A DNA stretch of 64,000 nucleotides from Tolypothrix sp. PCC 7712. Its GTDB lineage: Bacteria > Cyanobacteriota > Cyanobacteriia > Cyanobacteriales > Nostocaceae. Of this stretch, positions 43,901 to 51,758 are shown piece by piece (within the stretch, counting starts at the first letter, position 1; every line of letters begins with the position of its first letter). The stretch spans positions 3,844,001 to 3,908,000 of the forward strand of contig NZ_CP063785.1 in assembly GCF_025860405.1 (NCBI RefSeq), read 5' to 3'. Below the pieces are notes generated by a model. It had not been told where the DNA came from. It was given only the letters and a program-made list of their open reading frames with translations, and did no database searches. Position numbers and translations under genes: made by a program.

Positions 43901-44476
43901 CATCAGGGCTATGTCTACAGTGCCAGCTTTAGTGCCGATGGACAGCGGATTGTCACTGCATCATCTGACAAAACCGTCCGTGTGTGGGATATCATCGGCA
44001 AACTGCTGGCCGAACTCAAAGGGCATGAGGGCTGGGTCTACAGTGCTAGCTTTAGTGCCGATGGACAGCGGATTGTCACTGCATCATCTGACAAAACCGC
44101 CCGTGTGTGGGATATCACTGGCAAACTGCTGGCCGAACTCAAAGGGCATCAGGGCGTGGTCTACAGTGCCAGCTTTAGTGCTGATGGACAGCGGATTGTC
44201 ACTGCATCATTTGACAAAACCGCCCGTGTGTGGGATATCACTGGCAAACTGCTGGCCGAACTCAAAGGGCATGAGGGCTGGGTCAACAGTGCCAGCTTTA
44301 GTGCCGATGGACAGCGGATTGTCACTGCATCACGTGACGATACCGCCCGTGTGTGGCGGGTTGGCGGGTTGGATGACTTGCTAGGGCGGGGTTGCGACTG
44401 GCTCAAAGATTACCTCGCCACCCATGACGAAGCACGGGAGAGGCTGAAAATGTGTCAAAGCCCTAACAAAATCTAA
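40946..44476 (+). CDS. AAA-like ATPase, transmembrane, WD40 repeat protein
   Basis: A 1176-residue protein in three parts. The N-terminal AAA-35-like ATPase (about 10-340) has the Walker A-type NSRQMGKSSLR and Walker B-type IVIFVDEIDSVL. A single membrane helix follows near 472-492 (AILIFFIILALIAGVFAGYV). After a short coiled linker, residues 575-1140 are 14 WD40 units of 41 residues each, nearly identical, ending in a divergent tail (VGGLDDLLGRGCDWLKDYL) known from cyanobacterial WD40 proteins. Fourteen blades suggest two seven-bladed propellers. The ATPase should face the cytosol and the propellers the opposite side, if the helix is real. Ligand unknown. Confidence 0.88.
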   Translation: MNTSPNPSFQYQVGGSLPANAPTYVQRQADIELYEALKAGEFCYVLNSRQMGKSSLRVRTMQRLQGEGFACADIDITTIGTGDMTPEQWYAGIIDSILNSLKLYERFNLNEWWESNHLLSPVNKISKFLDTVLLNLVSQNIVIFVDEIDSVLSLPFEIDDFFAVIRECYNLRAQQPEYQRLTFVLFGVATPADLIKDKRRTPFNIGRAIELTGFELQETKPLAFGLATKTTNPKALLREVLKWTGGQPFMTQKICRLISSTSPSNFLTASEEEGENGVMNNNDVIEEDKIANWLENLVQSLVISNWEHKDEPEHLKTIRDRILRGSGERTGRLLGLYQQILQNQELANDNSLEQTQLRLTGLVVRRNGKLRVYNRIYGEVFHANWVETALRELRPYGEALRGWIESGKKDESWLLRGQVLQDALAWASGKSLGNEDYEFLSASQEFDKWEIKQANEILEKARKKAQRQIKIGSAILIFFIILALIAGVFAGYVTQQAQEAQETIKLQEAGVTELERFDKFPSERLETLVSAMETGQSLKELVKDGRPLEKYPANKPILALQTILDNIWERNLLQGHQSPVKSASFSADGQQIVTASLDKTARVWDITGKLLAELKGHEGWVNSASFSPNGQRIVTASSDKTARVWDITGKLLAELKGHQDVVNSASFSADGQRIVTASSDKTARVWDITGKLLAELKGHQDVVNSASFSPNGQRIVTASDDKTARVWDITGKLLAELKGHQDVVNSASFSADGQRIVTASLDKTARVWDITGKLLAELKGHQGVVYSASFSADGQRIVTASRDDTARVWDITGKLLAELKGHEGWVNSASFSADGQRIVTASDDKTARVWDITGKLLAELKGHQDVVNSASFSADGQRIVTASRDDTARVWDITGKLLAELKGHQGVVYSASFSADGQRIVTASRDKTARVWDITGKLLAELKGHQDVVNSASFSADGQRIVTASSDKTARVWDITGKLLTELQGHQGYVYSASFSADGQRIVTASSDKTVRVWDIIGKLLAELKGHEGWVYSASFSADGQRIVTASSDKTARVWDITGKLLAELKGHQGVVYSASFSADGQRIVTASFDKTARVWDITGKLLAELKGHEGWVNSASFSADGQRIVTASRDDTARVWRVGGLDDLLGRGCDWLKDYLATHDEARERLKMCQSPNKI
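42668..44374 (+). repeat. Array of 14 near-identical 123-bp WD40 coding units
   Basis: Unit starts fall every 123 bp from 42668 to 44267. The backbone (for example GTGTGGGATATCACTGGCAA) is almost invariant even at silent positions, while a few codons change between units: the residues after GH(Q/E), the N/Y before SASFS, AD/PN before G, and the residue pair before KT or DT. Unit 14 is cut short by the divergent tail. Confidence 0.9.
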
Positions 44477-44506
44477 AGTGTAATATTGAAACACGGTAGG
44501 GGCGGG

Positions 44507-45117
44507 GAGACCCATTGGTGTCAACTTAACGTGAAACTCGCTTGGTTGCAAGGTTTTGCCCTCACCCCCAGCCCCTCTCCCGCAGGGAGAAGGGAGCAAG
44601 AGATTTAGTTCTCCTTCTCCTGGGGGAGAAGGGGTTAGGGGATGAGGGCACGAGGTATTTGTACAATGCCCGCCCTATATAGCTTTTAGCTTAAGTTGAC
44701 ACGTATGGGGGAGACCCAGTGGTGTCAACTTAACGTGAAACTCGCTTAGTTGCAAGGTTTCGCCCTCACCCCCAGCCCCTCTCCCGCAGGGAGAAGGGAG
44801 CAAGAGATTTAGTTCTCCTTCTCCTGGGGGAGAAGGGGTTAGGGGATGAGGGCACGAGGTATTTGTACAATGCCCGCCCTATATAGCTTTTAGCTTAAGT
44901 TGACACGTATGGGGGAGACCCAGTGGTGTCAACTTAACGTGAAACTCGCTTAGTTGCAAGGTTTCGCCCTCACCCCCAGCCCCTCTCCCGCAGGGAGAAG
45001 GGAGCAAGAGATTTAGTTCTCCTTCTCCTGGGGGAGAAGGGGTTAGGGGATGAGGGCGCGAGGTATTTGTACAACGCCCGCCCCATATAGCTTTTAGCTG
45101 AAGTTGACACGTATGGG
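44507..45117. repeat. Three tandem copies of a 204-bp MITE-like unit
   Basis: Copies at 44507-44710, 44711-44914 and 44915-45117 differ at only a few positions. Each unit has inverted ends GTGTCAACTTAA and TTAAGTTGACAC (44518-44529 and 44691-44702 in copy 1) and a long inner hairpin of CCCCTCTCCC/GGGAGAAGGGG type. Each copy begins with GAGACCCA, which also borders the whole array. The array is enclosed by GTAGGGGCGGGG (44496-44507) and its complement (45122-45133), the two halves of a palindrome split by the insertion. Confidence 0.85.
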
Positions 45118-45133
45118 GAGACCCCGCCCCTAC

Positions 45134-45756
45134 GACAATTGGAAATTACATCACCGAATGCGGATTAGTATGAGATGCGATTTTGGCAGCAATAAAGGAT
45201 CATGGGCATTTTCCGTCCCTGTTTTCTCGTAAAATAGCGATCGCCCTGAGAGTGAAAATCAGTAGATTATTCAGTTCTTGTGAAGTTAACTTGAAGAATC
45301 AGCGATCGCCCTGACATCGACATTTACAGTTGCTACTATGGGCATATATACAGAACGCCTTATACCGAACCTAATTATACGCTTCTTTTCTCTGAAGAAA
45401 TATGAACCAAATCAAACCCCCCTTGAAAATCCAAGGGGGTTATTTTTATCTGCATAGTGGTAATTTGGTGAGTTACACAAGGGGCAAGGCGTAGATTCAG
45501 ATATCTGCTTCAGCGAAAGTTTTTGGGTGCTGTGTCCCTACGAATGGTATGTATTCTATGCAATTCAGAACCACTATAATTGGCGATCGCCTCTAAGTAA
45601 AATAGTTATATAGTTAATTAGCTATATTAAATAACATGGCAAAAATTATCTTACAAGCAAGCCAGGATAGATAACGTGGCGTTGATTACCCATTGAAACT
45701 TCCAGCTTTGCTATGTTTTGTTGCAGTTAAAATTGAGCAAGAACGGCTAAAAAACT
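45134..45756. other. Intergenic region with a T-tailed hairpin
   Basis: About 620 bp with no gene. HIP1 octamers and related GCGATCGCC motifs recur. At 45414-45447 AACCCCCCTTG pairs with CAAGGGGGTT (one-base bulge) followed by ATTTTTAT; this could be a plus-strand terminator, but no gene ends close by, so it may be a dispersed repeat. Confidence 0.45.
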
Positions 45757-46212
45757 ATGTGGGTTAGTTCTATCACGGCGTATTTACATTACTTAGGGTT
45801 AATGCTGGCTTTTGGGGCTTTGGTTGTCGAAAGCCAATTTTTGAAGCAGGATTTCAGCTTACAAGCAGCCTGGAAAGTTGTTATGGCTGATGCGGTTTAT
45901 GGCTTATCTGCTACAGTTATTCTTATTACAGGTATTTTGCGAGTCATCTACTTTGGCAAAGGAACCGATTACTATCTCAGCAACTCGGTTTTCTATCTGA
46001 AGGTGAGCATTTTTATCTTGGTAAGTTTGCTGTCTTTATATCCCACCTTCTCTTTTTTGTCTTGGATTAAAGATTTACGCAATGGCAAAACACCGAGTTT
46101 GGAATTAGCAAAAGTGCAGCGAATTTCTTGGATGATTAGAGGAGAATTATTCGGGTTTACCTTAATTCCTTTGCTAGCGGCTGTTATGGCTAGAGGAATT
46201 GGGGTGTTTTAA
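45757..46212 (+). CDS. DUF2214 family membrane protein
   Basis: A 151-residue membrane protein with four hydrophobic segments (about 8-25, 43-63, 80-102 and 128-148). The pattern AYLHYLGLMLAFGALVVE, GLSATVILITGILRVIYFGKG and SVFYLKVSIFILVSLLSLYPT matches DUF2214, a family of unknown function in cyanobacteria and proteobacteria; the conserved His and the IRGE segment near the C-terminus are present. It stands alone. The start ATG at 45757 gives the usual short N-terminus. Confidence 0.85.
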   Translation: MWVSSITAYLHYLGLMLAFGALVVESQFLKQDFSLQAAWKVVMADAVYGLSATVILITGILRVIYFGKGTDYYLSNSVFYLKVSIFILVSLLSLYPTFSFLSWIKDLRNGKTPSLELAKVQRISWMIRGELFGFTLIPLLAAVMARGIGVF

Positions 46213-46391
46213 GCAACTAGGGGAAAAGGGAAAGGGAGAAAGGGGAAAGGATCAGGACTAGTCTATTTATTAAATCAATACCTTCGCTAATTTAGTAAAA
46301 CTGTTGGCGAAGGTATTGTCTGTATTGGTAATTTAGCACTCAACACTCTTCTACAGACAGGGTTAGCGCGTCTCTGCAACTCAGCACTCAT

Positions 46392-46537
46392 TAGACTTCT
46401 TGCACGAATACAAAACTTACCCTCATCCGAGAGCCCCTTCTCCCGAAATTGGGAGAAGGGGAGCCGATATCAAAGTCCCTCTCCCATGCTTGGGAGAGGG
46501 ATTTAGGGTGAGGGCAAAGATTCATGCAAGAGGTCTA
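46392..46537. repeat. MITE-like element abutting the aminotransferase stop codon
   Basis: A 146-bp element with 18-bp ends, TAGACTTCTTGCACGAAT at 46392-46409 and the complement of TAGACCTCTTGCATGAAT at 46520-46537 (two mismatches). Inside are two hairpins of the CCCCTTCTCCC/GGGAGAAGGGG type. ATTA flanks both ends and may be a target duplication. Its right end touches the stop codon at 46538. Confidence 0.75.
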
Positions 46538-47722
46538 TTACTGATAATGGATACCAGCTTGTTTAAATCTGTGCAGAACTTCGCCCAAGCGATCGCAATC
46601 TGCAATTAAACTTATCCTGACATATCCTTCGCCAGCAACGCCAAAGGCATTACCGGGAGTGACGACAACGCCGGTTTGTTGCAAGACATCTAGGGCAAAA
46701 TCTGTAGAACCAACGCCTACAGGACATTTCACCCAGAGATACATTGTGGCTTTAGTTTTGGGAATATCCCAACCTAACTTGCCTAATCCTTCAATCAGGA
46801 AATCGCGACGAGTGCGGTAGCGTTGCTGGACTTCATGCAAATATACATCTGGCAGTTGCAAGGCGGTTTCTGCGGCTGTTTGTAAGGCAGCAAAAATCCC
46901 ATAGTCCAAATTGGTTTTTAAAGTCCGCAAACCTTGGATGACATGGCGATTCCCCACCACAAACCCAACACGCCAACCTGCCATATTGTAGGTTTTGGAT
47001 AAGGTGTGAAACTCTACACCAATTTCTTTTGCGCCGGGAATTTCTAATAAGCTAGTGGGTTGATAACCATCAAATGCTAACTCGGCATAACACAAATCAT
47101 GCACTAAAAGAATTTCATGTTTCCTCGCAAAGGCAACGATTTCTTCAAAAAATTCCCGAGGTGCGGTGGCGGCGGTGGGATTGCTGGGATAGTTGAAATA
47201 GAGGATTTTGGCTTTTTGTGCCACTTCATCGGGAATTGCCCCTAAATCAATTAACCAGTCGTTTTCTGGCTTGAGAATCAAGCTATAAACTTGCCCGCCA
47301 GCGATTACCGGGCCGCGAAAATGGGCGGGATAAGCAGGAGATGGTACCAGAACGATATCACCAGGGTTGATGTAGGCGATCGCTAAATGAGCTAATCCTT
47401 CTTTGGAACCCAGGAGGGGCAAAGCTTCACTATCGGGATCGAGAGTGACACCGTAACGGCGATTGTACCAATTGGTAATGGCACGACGGAAATTTGCAGT
47501 CCCTTCAAATGGCGGATAGCCATGATTGGCGGGATTTTGCAAAGCTGCCATTGCCGCTTCTACCACCGGTTGCGGTGTCGGGCCATCTGGGTTTCCCATG
47601 CCCAAATCAATCAAATCTAACCCTTGTTCCCTCGCCTTTGCTTTTAGCTCATCTAGACGAGCAAATACATAAGGTGGTAGTTTCTGTATACGTTCTGCTG
47701 GGACAATCCAATCCAAACTCAT
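46538..47722 (-). CDS. Class I/II aminotransferase (PLP-dependent)
   Basis: A 394-residue fold-type I aminotransferase. The PLP lysine is in SKTYNMAGWRVGFVVG; NYPSNPTAATA holds the conserved Asn-Pro, and LVHDLCYAELAFDG the Asp that binds the pyridine nitrogen. The C-terminal arginine segment GEGYVRISLI binds the substrate carboxylate. It resembles proteins annotated as alanine or LL-diaminopimelate aminotransferases (AlaC/DapL-like), but substrate cannot be fixed. Its start overlaps by four bases the stop of the upstream dehydrogenase gene, so the two are translationally coupled. Confidence 0.88.
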   Translation of the reverse strand: MSLDWIVPAERIQKLPPYVFARLDELKAKAREQGLDLIDLGMGNPDGPTPQPVVEAAMAALQNPANHGYPPFEGTANFRRAITNWYNRRYGVTLDPDSEALPLLGSKEGLAHLAIAYINPGDIVLVPSPAYPAHFRGPVIAGGQVYSLILKPENDWLIDLGAIPDEVAQKAKILYFNYPSNPTAATAPREFFEEIVAFARKHEILLVHDLCYAELAFDGYQPTSLLEIPGAKEIGVEFHTLSKTYNMAGWRVGFVVGNRHVIQGLRTLKTNLDYGIFAALQTAAETALQLPDVYLHEVQQRYRTRRDFLIEGLGKLGWDIPKTKATMYLWVKCPVGVGSTDFALDVLQQTGVVVTPGNAFGVAGEGYVRISLIADCDRLGEVLHRFKQAGIHYQ

Positions 47723-48909
47723 TGCTCAACCTCGTCACTGATACCCCTGACTGAGACGCGATTTGTCGCATCTCGACTATCTACTGGTGCAGTGGTAGAA
47801 ACCATCGCCGCCATTAACTGTTCCAGCGCTACTTTAAACGGTAGTCGATGGATATCGGAATTTGGATTGAGGGCGATTTCCGCAGCAGTTTGCAGTTCAG
47901 CTAGGGTAATGTTGCCCAATCCCAAATCACTCAATTTTTGTGGCAATCCAATCTCTGCATAGAATTTCACTAGCTGTTGTCTGGATGTGGCTGCTAGTTG
48001 ATTGCCTTGTACCATTTCTTCTAAACGTAGTTGTACTAAGATGCCATAGGCAACTTTTTCACCGTGAATACTGCTATGTCCCGCAATGTGAGTTAAACCA
48101 TTATGCACTGCATGGGCAGCAACAGTACGGCATTGTGCGCCTCCTAGTCCACCAACTACCCCAGCCATCAATACTGAAGCATCTACGACTGCTTGCCAAT
48201 CTTCACTACCTGGCGCTTGCAAGGCGGCGACTGACTTTTGCAATAAAATATCGCGCAAAACTCGTGCTTGTTGCACAGCACCAATAATTAAAGTTTGTTG
48301 GGAATGTCCACTACTAACTGACGCTTCGTACCACTTGGCGATCGCATCTCCAATTCCCGCTACTAAGGTATGCTGTGGTGCGGTTTGAATCAAGTCGTAA
48401 TCCAGGATTAACAAATCGGGACAGCGAGATAGCGCCACATCATAAAGAAACGCCCCATCCTCAGAATACACATTCGACAGGGCAGACCAAGCTGCACAGG
48501 TAGCCGCAGAGGTGGGAATTGTCACTACTGGTAATTGCAACTGATGGGCTACTAACTTCGCTGTATCCAGTGCTTTACCACCACCAACACCGATAATCAA
48601 ATCAGCTTTATGTGCTTTTGCTGCTTTCCGCAAAGATTGCAAGCTAGCTTCACAGCAATCTGCACCATAGTCAGCTGCAGCGATATCTAATTTTTGCTGT
48701 TCTAAAATTGGCTGCAAACTCTCTTTAGTAATCGCCAGAGTTTGCTTTCCCGCCACAATTAAGGGACGACTCCCCAAACGCGCAATCTCTGCTGATGCCG
48801 TCTGCAATATGCTGGAACCACGAATTACTTTTGCTGGCGCGATCGCCAGCGTCAATAATGAACTAGGTGTTTGAGTAGACAAGGTCTGAGTAGAAATTTG
48901 ATTGGGCAT
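47719..48909 (-). CDS. Iron-containing alcohol dehydrogenase family, glycerol-dehydrogenase-like
   Basis: A 396-residue group III (iron- or zinc-dependent) dehydrogenase. NAD-binding GVGGGKALDTAK with TIPTSAATCAAWSALSNVYSEDG (two adjoining parts) and the metal-binding residues Asp in AGIGDAIAKWYE and His in HAVHNGLTHI and GHSSIHGEKVAYG are as in glycerol dehydrogenase. The substrate may be glycerol or another hydroxy compound. The last 20 residues (VDSRDATNRVSVRG...) are partly encoded by a GAGACGCGA palindrome. The adjoining aminotransferase is coupled, pointing to a shared oxidation-transamination step. Confidence 0.85.
   Translation of the reverse strand: MPNQISTQTLSTQTPSSLLTLAIAPAKVIRGSSILQTASAEIARLGSRPLIVAGKQTLAITKESLQPILEQQKLDIAAADYGADCCEASLQSLRKAAKAHKADLIIGVGGGKALDTAKLVAHQLQLPVVTIPTSAATCAAWSALSNVYSEDGAFLYDVALSRCPDLLILDYDLIQTAPQHTLVAGIGDAIAKWYEASVSSGHSQQTLIIGAVQQARVLRDILLQKSVAALQAPGSEDWQAVVDASVLMAGVVGGLGGAQCRTVAAHAVHNGLTHIAGHSSIHGEKVAYGILVQLRLEEMVQGNQLAATSRQQLVKFYAEIGLPQKLSDLGLGNITLAELQTAAEIALNPNSDIHRLPFKVALEQLMAAMVSTTAPVDSRDATNRVSVRGISDEVEQ
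47753..47774. repeat. Palindrome inside the 3' end of the dehydrogenase gene
   Basis: GAGACGCGA and its near complement TCGCATCTC flank a short TTTG core. The same kind of palindrome is at 551-573, and a related one at about 51683-51710. Here it encodes part of the C-terminus of the dehydrogenase. Confidence 0.55.
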
Positions 48910-49241
48910 ATAACTAGTTTGCCAAAACCTTGATATTTCTTAACAACTTAAAAGTGCAAATAGATGATGATGCCGGATAGTTATAAGTTAAGCTGTTTGC
49001 CACTATCAGCAATTCTGATGACTCAACTAATAAAATTGGGGAATGACATCAACTAAGCTGATTGCCAACTGGTGAAGCAGTTTGACAGTCTGGCTTAATT
49101 CTATATTGCCCATTATCCTGAAATTCCGAACTATCAAAGTTTTGAATAACCGTATAGTTAATTAACAATACCACTCCCAGATACTGAGGAAAAGTCTTTG
49201 GGCATTCGGGTTTGGGCTTTGAGGAACAGCCAATAATTTTC
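48910..49241. other. Intergenic region, nothing identified
   Basis: About 330 bp upstream of the dehydrogenase start and before the MITE. A 30-codon frame beginning ATGATGATG near 48963 has no ribosome site and is not considered a gene. Confidence 0.4.
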
Positions 49242-49430
49242 AGGACTTACGCAACTGGTACACTAATCTTCTGGTTTAAGAGTCAACAGTCAAGGGGAGC
49301 CACTGCGGTCTTGGGGTTTCCCCAAGTAGAGCAAGTGGCGTTCAAGGGTCAAAAATTCAAGTTTTTTGGACTTTTGACTCTGGACTCTGGACAGCCTAAA
49401 CGAAAAAAATGTGGCACTTGGGTAAGTCCT
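49242..49430. repeat. MITE with ends like the insertion sequence at 29.5 kb
   Basis: A 189-bp noncoding element starting AGGACTTACGCAACTG and ending with the complement of AGGACTTACCCAAGTG; the outermost nine bases are identical. ATAATTTT flanks both sides and looks like a target duplication. The ends share AGGACTTACGC with the right end of the IS at 29495-30691. The interior contains AGTCAACAGTCA-type tandem-like motifs and a TTGGGGTTTCCCCAA palindrome. Confidence 0.7.
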
Positions 49431-49868
49431 ATAATTTTTCCTCCCACCACCACCGATTGCCGACAGGTTGATTAACTTTTTCTAATTACTGGAATTGCTA
49501 AGTTAATATCTTAAACTAAAAAAAATCATTATTGTATACTGAAATACAAAAAAAACTATGTTTTCCTGATAACCGAAAAGATGACTTTTGTTTACAAGAA
49601 TATACTTACTCAATCAAGCTAAATATTTCTGCAAAAACCTTGCCCTACATCAAAAATATCAATCTTTGGGTGGGAGAATATTGATTGCTTAACTAGTGTA
49701 AACAACACAATCCCAGACAATTTAGGAAACAGAGAATGCGATCGCTACATGAATAGGGGCGCAAAGTTTTGTGCCCCTCAAGATGATTAATGTATTGCCA
49801 AGATTGAAATGGAACTTGAAGCCTAAAAAATGCTTTTTGTTAGACTTGATCTGGTATTGCCAACATTT
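49431..49868. other. Intergenic region, no gene seen
   Basis: About 440 bp of AT-rich DNA beyond the MITE, downstream of the convergent ycf51 gene. One HIP1-like octamer overlaps 49739-49745. No frame or structured RNA was recognised. Confidence 0.4.
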
Positions 49869-50390
49869 CTAAGCTGTAGGCTTTGGCAACTGAGCAAATT
49901 TTTCTGGGTAAAGTTCCACAGTGATATTAGAGTCATCGCGACTAACTAGCGATCGCTTCACCTGACCCAAGTATACAGGTACAGTTAACCCTGGTTCTGG
50001 GTGGGTCAAAGTCCGGGCACGAATCGTCATCTGACTGTCAACCTTAGTGCCTAAACGTCCATAAGAATAGAGATTACTAGCCGCTTGACGCAAAGTTGCA
50101 TCTAATTCTGAGGTGGTAATTTGGGGTGTGATGGCAATTACGGCTTGTGTGGAACCATTGTCATAAACCAGAGAGTAGCGGACTGCACCAGGAATCACAG
50201 TCCGACTTAAAGGTACTAATGAAAGTGCAAATAAACCAGCTGTGACCACTAGCATAAAGCCAGTTGTACCCACCAGCCGAAAGCGGATACCCCATTTGAA
50301 AATAAAACTCAGGACTGCTAAGGCAGCAAATACCAACGTGGCAATCCCTGACCATTGGGTATATTGAAGAAAATCAGCTGTTGTGAGCAT
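49869..50390 (-). CDS. ycf51: Ycf51 family protein
   Basis: A 173-residue protein of the Ycf51 (DUF2518) family, conserved in cyanobacteria and some red-lineage plastids, function unknown. It has an N-terminal LTTADFLQYTQWSGIATLVFAALAVLSF region with two membrane helices (about 15-32 and 42-60, FMLVVTAGLFALSLVP), followed by a soluble domain with RYSLVYDNGSTQAVIAITPQ and LYSYGRLG. The C-terminal part (PVYLGQVKRSLVSRDD) is also family-like. It stands alone on the minus strand. Confidence 0.88.
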   Translation of the reverse strand: MLTTADFLQYTQWSGIATLVFAALAVLSFIFKWGIRFRLVGTTGFMLVVTAGLFALSLVPLSRTVIPGAVRYSLVYDNGSTQAVIAITPQITTSELDATLRQAASNLYSYGRLGTKVDSQMTIRARTLTHPEPGLTVPVYLGQVKRSLVSRDDSNITVELYPEKFAQLPKPTA

Positions 50391-50683
50391 AAGCTTGGCT
50401 ACGGAGGCATGAATTTTTGATTACAGACAAAACCATTCTACCGAGTGCTTACACCATCAACTTGCTGAGTTCTCAATGGTTAATCATGCTAATTTGAGAT
50501 TGTTTGCTAGTCTGATAAGTTATGAGATGAATTTTTCTAAGCTGATACGCACATAAATCAAATATTCTGGCGTTAGGACTGTCAAGGGTCAAGAGTCCAA
50601 AGTCCAAGCTAGCCTTTGACTCTGGACTCTTGACTTTTGACAACCTGAGTGCAAAATATACAATTTGAATGCGTAACAGCTTA

Positions 50684-51073
50684 TTAATAACGCTGACAAT
50701 CAATTGCTAAACTACCATCCTGAGCAATTGCAATATCTACCCTGTATTCTGCTGGGCAAGTTTCTACCAAATTACCTTGAATAATTTTTATTTCCTCTGC
50801 AAGCTGGCAACTTTTTAACTGTCCTTTTTCATCAAAAAAGATGTAACTTTTGGCTTTACAAGAAAAATTTGATCCGCCTGTGCGAGAATTGGAGATTTGT
50901 AAATTTATATCGTGGCTCAGAATACAAGTTGCCAATGAACCATTAGAGTAATTATTAATAGTACCAGTTTCACAAACAATCGCCGCTTTAGCAGGCATAG
51001 ATATGACATAACTGAGCGTTAATAAACCCAGAGAAGATGTGAAAATTCCCCACTCTGAAGAGCATGATTTCAT
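50684..51073 (-). CDS. Secreted cysteine-containing protein, hypothetical
   Basis: A 129-residue protein with a signal peptide (hydrophobic GIFTSSLGLLTLSYVISM, probable cleavage after MPAKAA near residue 31). The mature part has six cysteines (VCETG, ATCILS, FSCKAK, KSCQLA, ETCPAE, IDCQRY), which could form three disulfides in the periplasm. I do not recognise a family. Between 50577 and 50645 downstream lies an imperfect palindrome of AGTCAAGAG/CTCTTGACT type. A hairpin pair with a T-run lies 60-160 bp upstream, which could be an attenuator for this gene or a separate small RNA. Confidence 0.6.
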   Translation of the reverse strand: MKSCSSEWGIFTSSLGLLTLSYVISMPAKAAIVCETGTINNYSNGSLATCILSHDINLQISNSRTGGSNFSCKAKSYIFFDEKGQLKSCQLAEEIKIIQGNLVETCPAEYRVDIAIAQDGSLAIDCQRY

Positions 51074-51134
51074 GGAAAAATCCTGAGTTTTTTAATGATA
51101 TATTCTTGATAATTTGATGAGTAAGAACATACAT

Positions 51135-51230
51135 AAAAAAGGGCATCTCTTGGAGATGCCCGTCATGCAGGAAAACCCCCAGAAGGGTTGTCCTTACACC
51201 TTCCCAACAATCAGCAACAGTGACTAACTT
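51135..51230 (-). ncRNA. Putative small RNA or leader attenuator with intrinsic terminator
   Basis: On the minus strand two consecutive hairpins are seen: AACCC(TTCTG)GGGTT with flanking GGA/TCC (plus 51170-51195), and a perfect 9-bp stem GGGCATCTC/GAGATGCCC (plus 51141-51161) with a 3-base loop, followed by six T (plus A-run 51135-51140). This is a strong terminator with no minus-strand gene ending close upstream. It lies 62 bp before the secreted-protein gene. Start and identity of the RNA are not determined. Confidence 0.5.
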
Positions 51231-51758
51231 TAATTAGCCACACTCACAGACGTGAATATGTTTATATTATTAAAAACAAGTTATAAGTGACTGCGGTGTA
51301 TACACGGAAAATATGTAAGTTTTGATATATAGGAATCCTATTTTATTTGGAGATTTATTTATGAAGATAGAGAATCAGTAATACACAGGAAAATAACAAA
51401 GGCAAAGGATGAAATCATTATGATTGTGAATTCCTCAATCCCTATGATGCGATCGCCTATTAGGGGTTGTAGCCTAGCAGGGTGAAACCCAATACTACAA
51501 GGGATAGCGTTTTGAACTCAAAATAGGTTTTGGGGAAAAGGTTAAAGGTGAAGGGTTAAAGGTTTTTTCTTTCCCTTTTCCCCTTAAACGACAAGTATTG
51601 CGGTGAAACCCAGTTTAGCTTTTAAGTTTTACCTCTATTCTTAAAAATAAGCAATTTTGACAATAACTCAAGCAACAGCTGTGTAGAGGCGTAAAGCTTC
51701 GCGTCTCTACAGAGAATTGATGTGTTGCCAAGATTTTTTCAATATCAATGATGCTCAG
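51231..51758. other. Intergenic region with repeat fragments
   Basis: About 530 bp without a gene. A single MITE-like end (ATAGGAATCCTATTTTATTTG) lies at 51332, and a palindrome GTAGAGGCGTAAAGCTTCGCG... at about 51683-51710. The sequence 51717-51758 is an in-frame upstream extension of the next gene that I do not count as coding. Confidence 0.45.

Noticed and set aside
42668..44374. CRISPR array or diversity-generating retroelement
   Set aside because: The repeat units are coding WD40 modules without spacers, and there is no cas gene, reverse transcriptase or template repeat nearby.
42690..44406. Several 65-157 codon frames on both strands inside the WD40 array
   Set aside because: They are repeats of the same 41-codon unit read in wrong frames; the period makes all frames open. 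The real frame is the WD40 protein.
50473..50703. 76-codon minus-strand frame downstream of the secreted protein
   Set aside because: It runs through a tandem-like palindromic repeat (AGTCAAGAG type), and its composition reflects that repeat.
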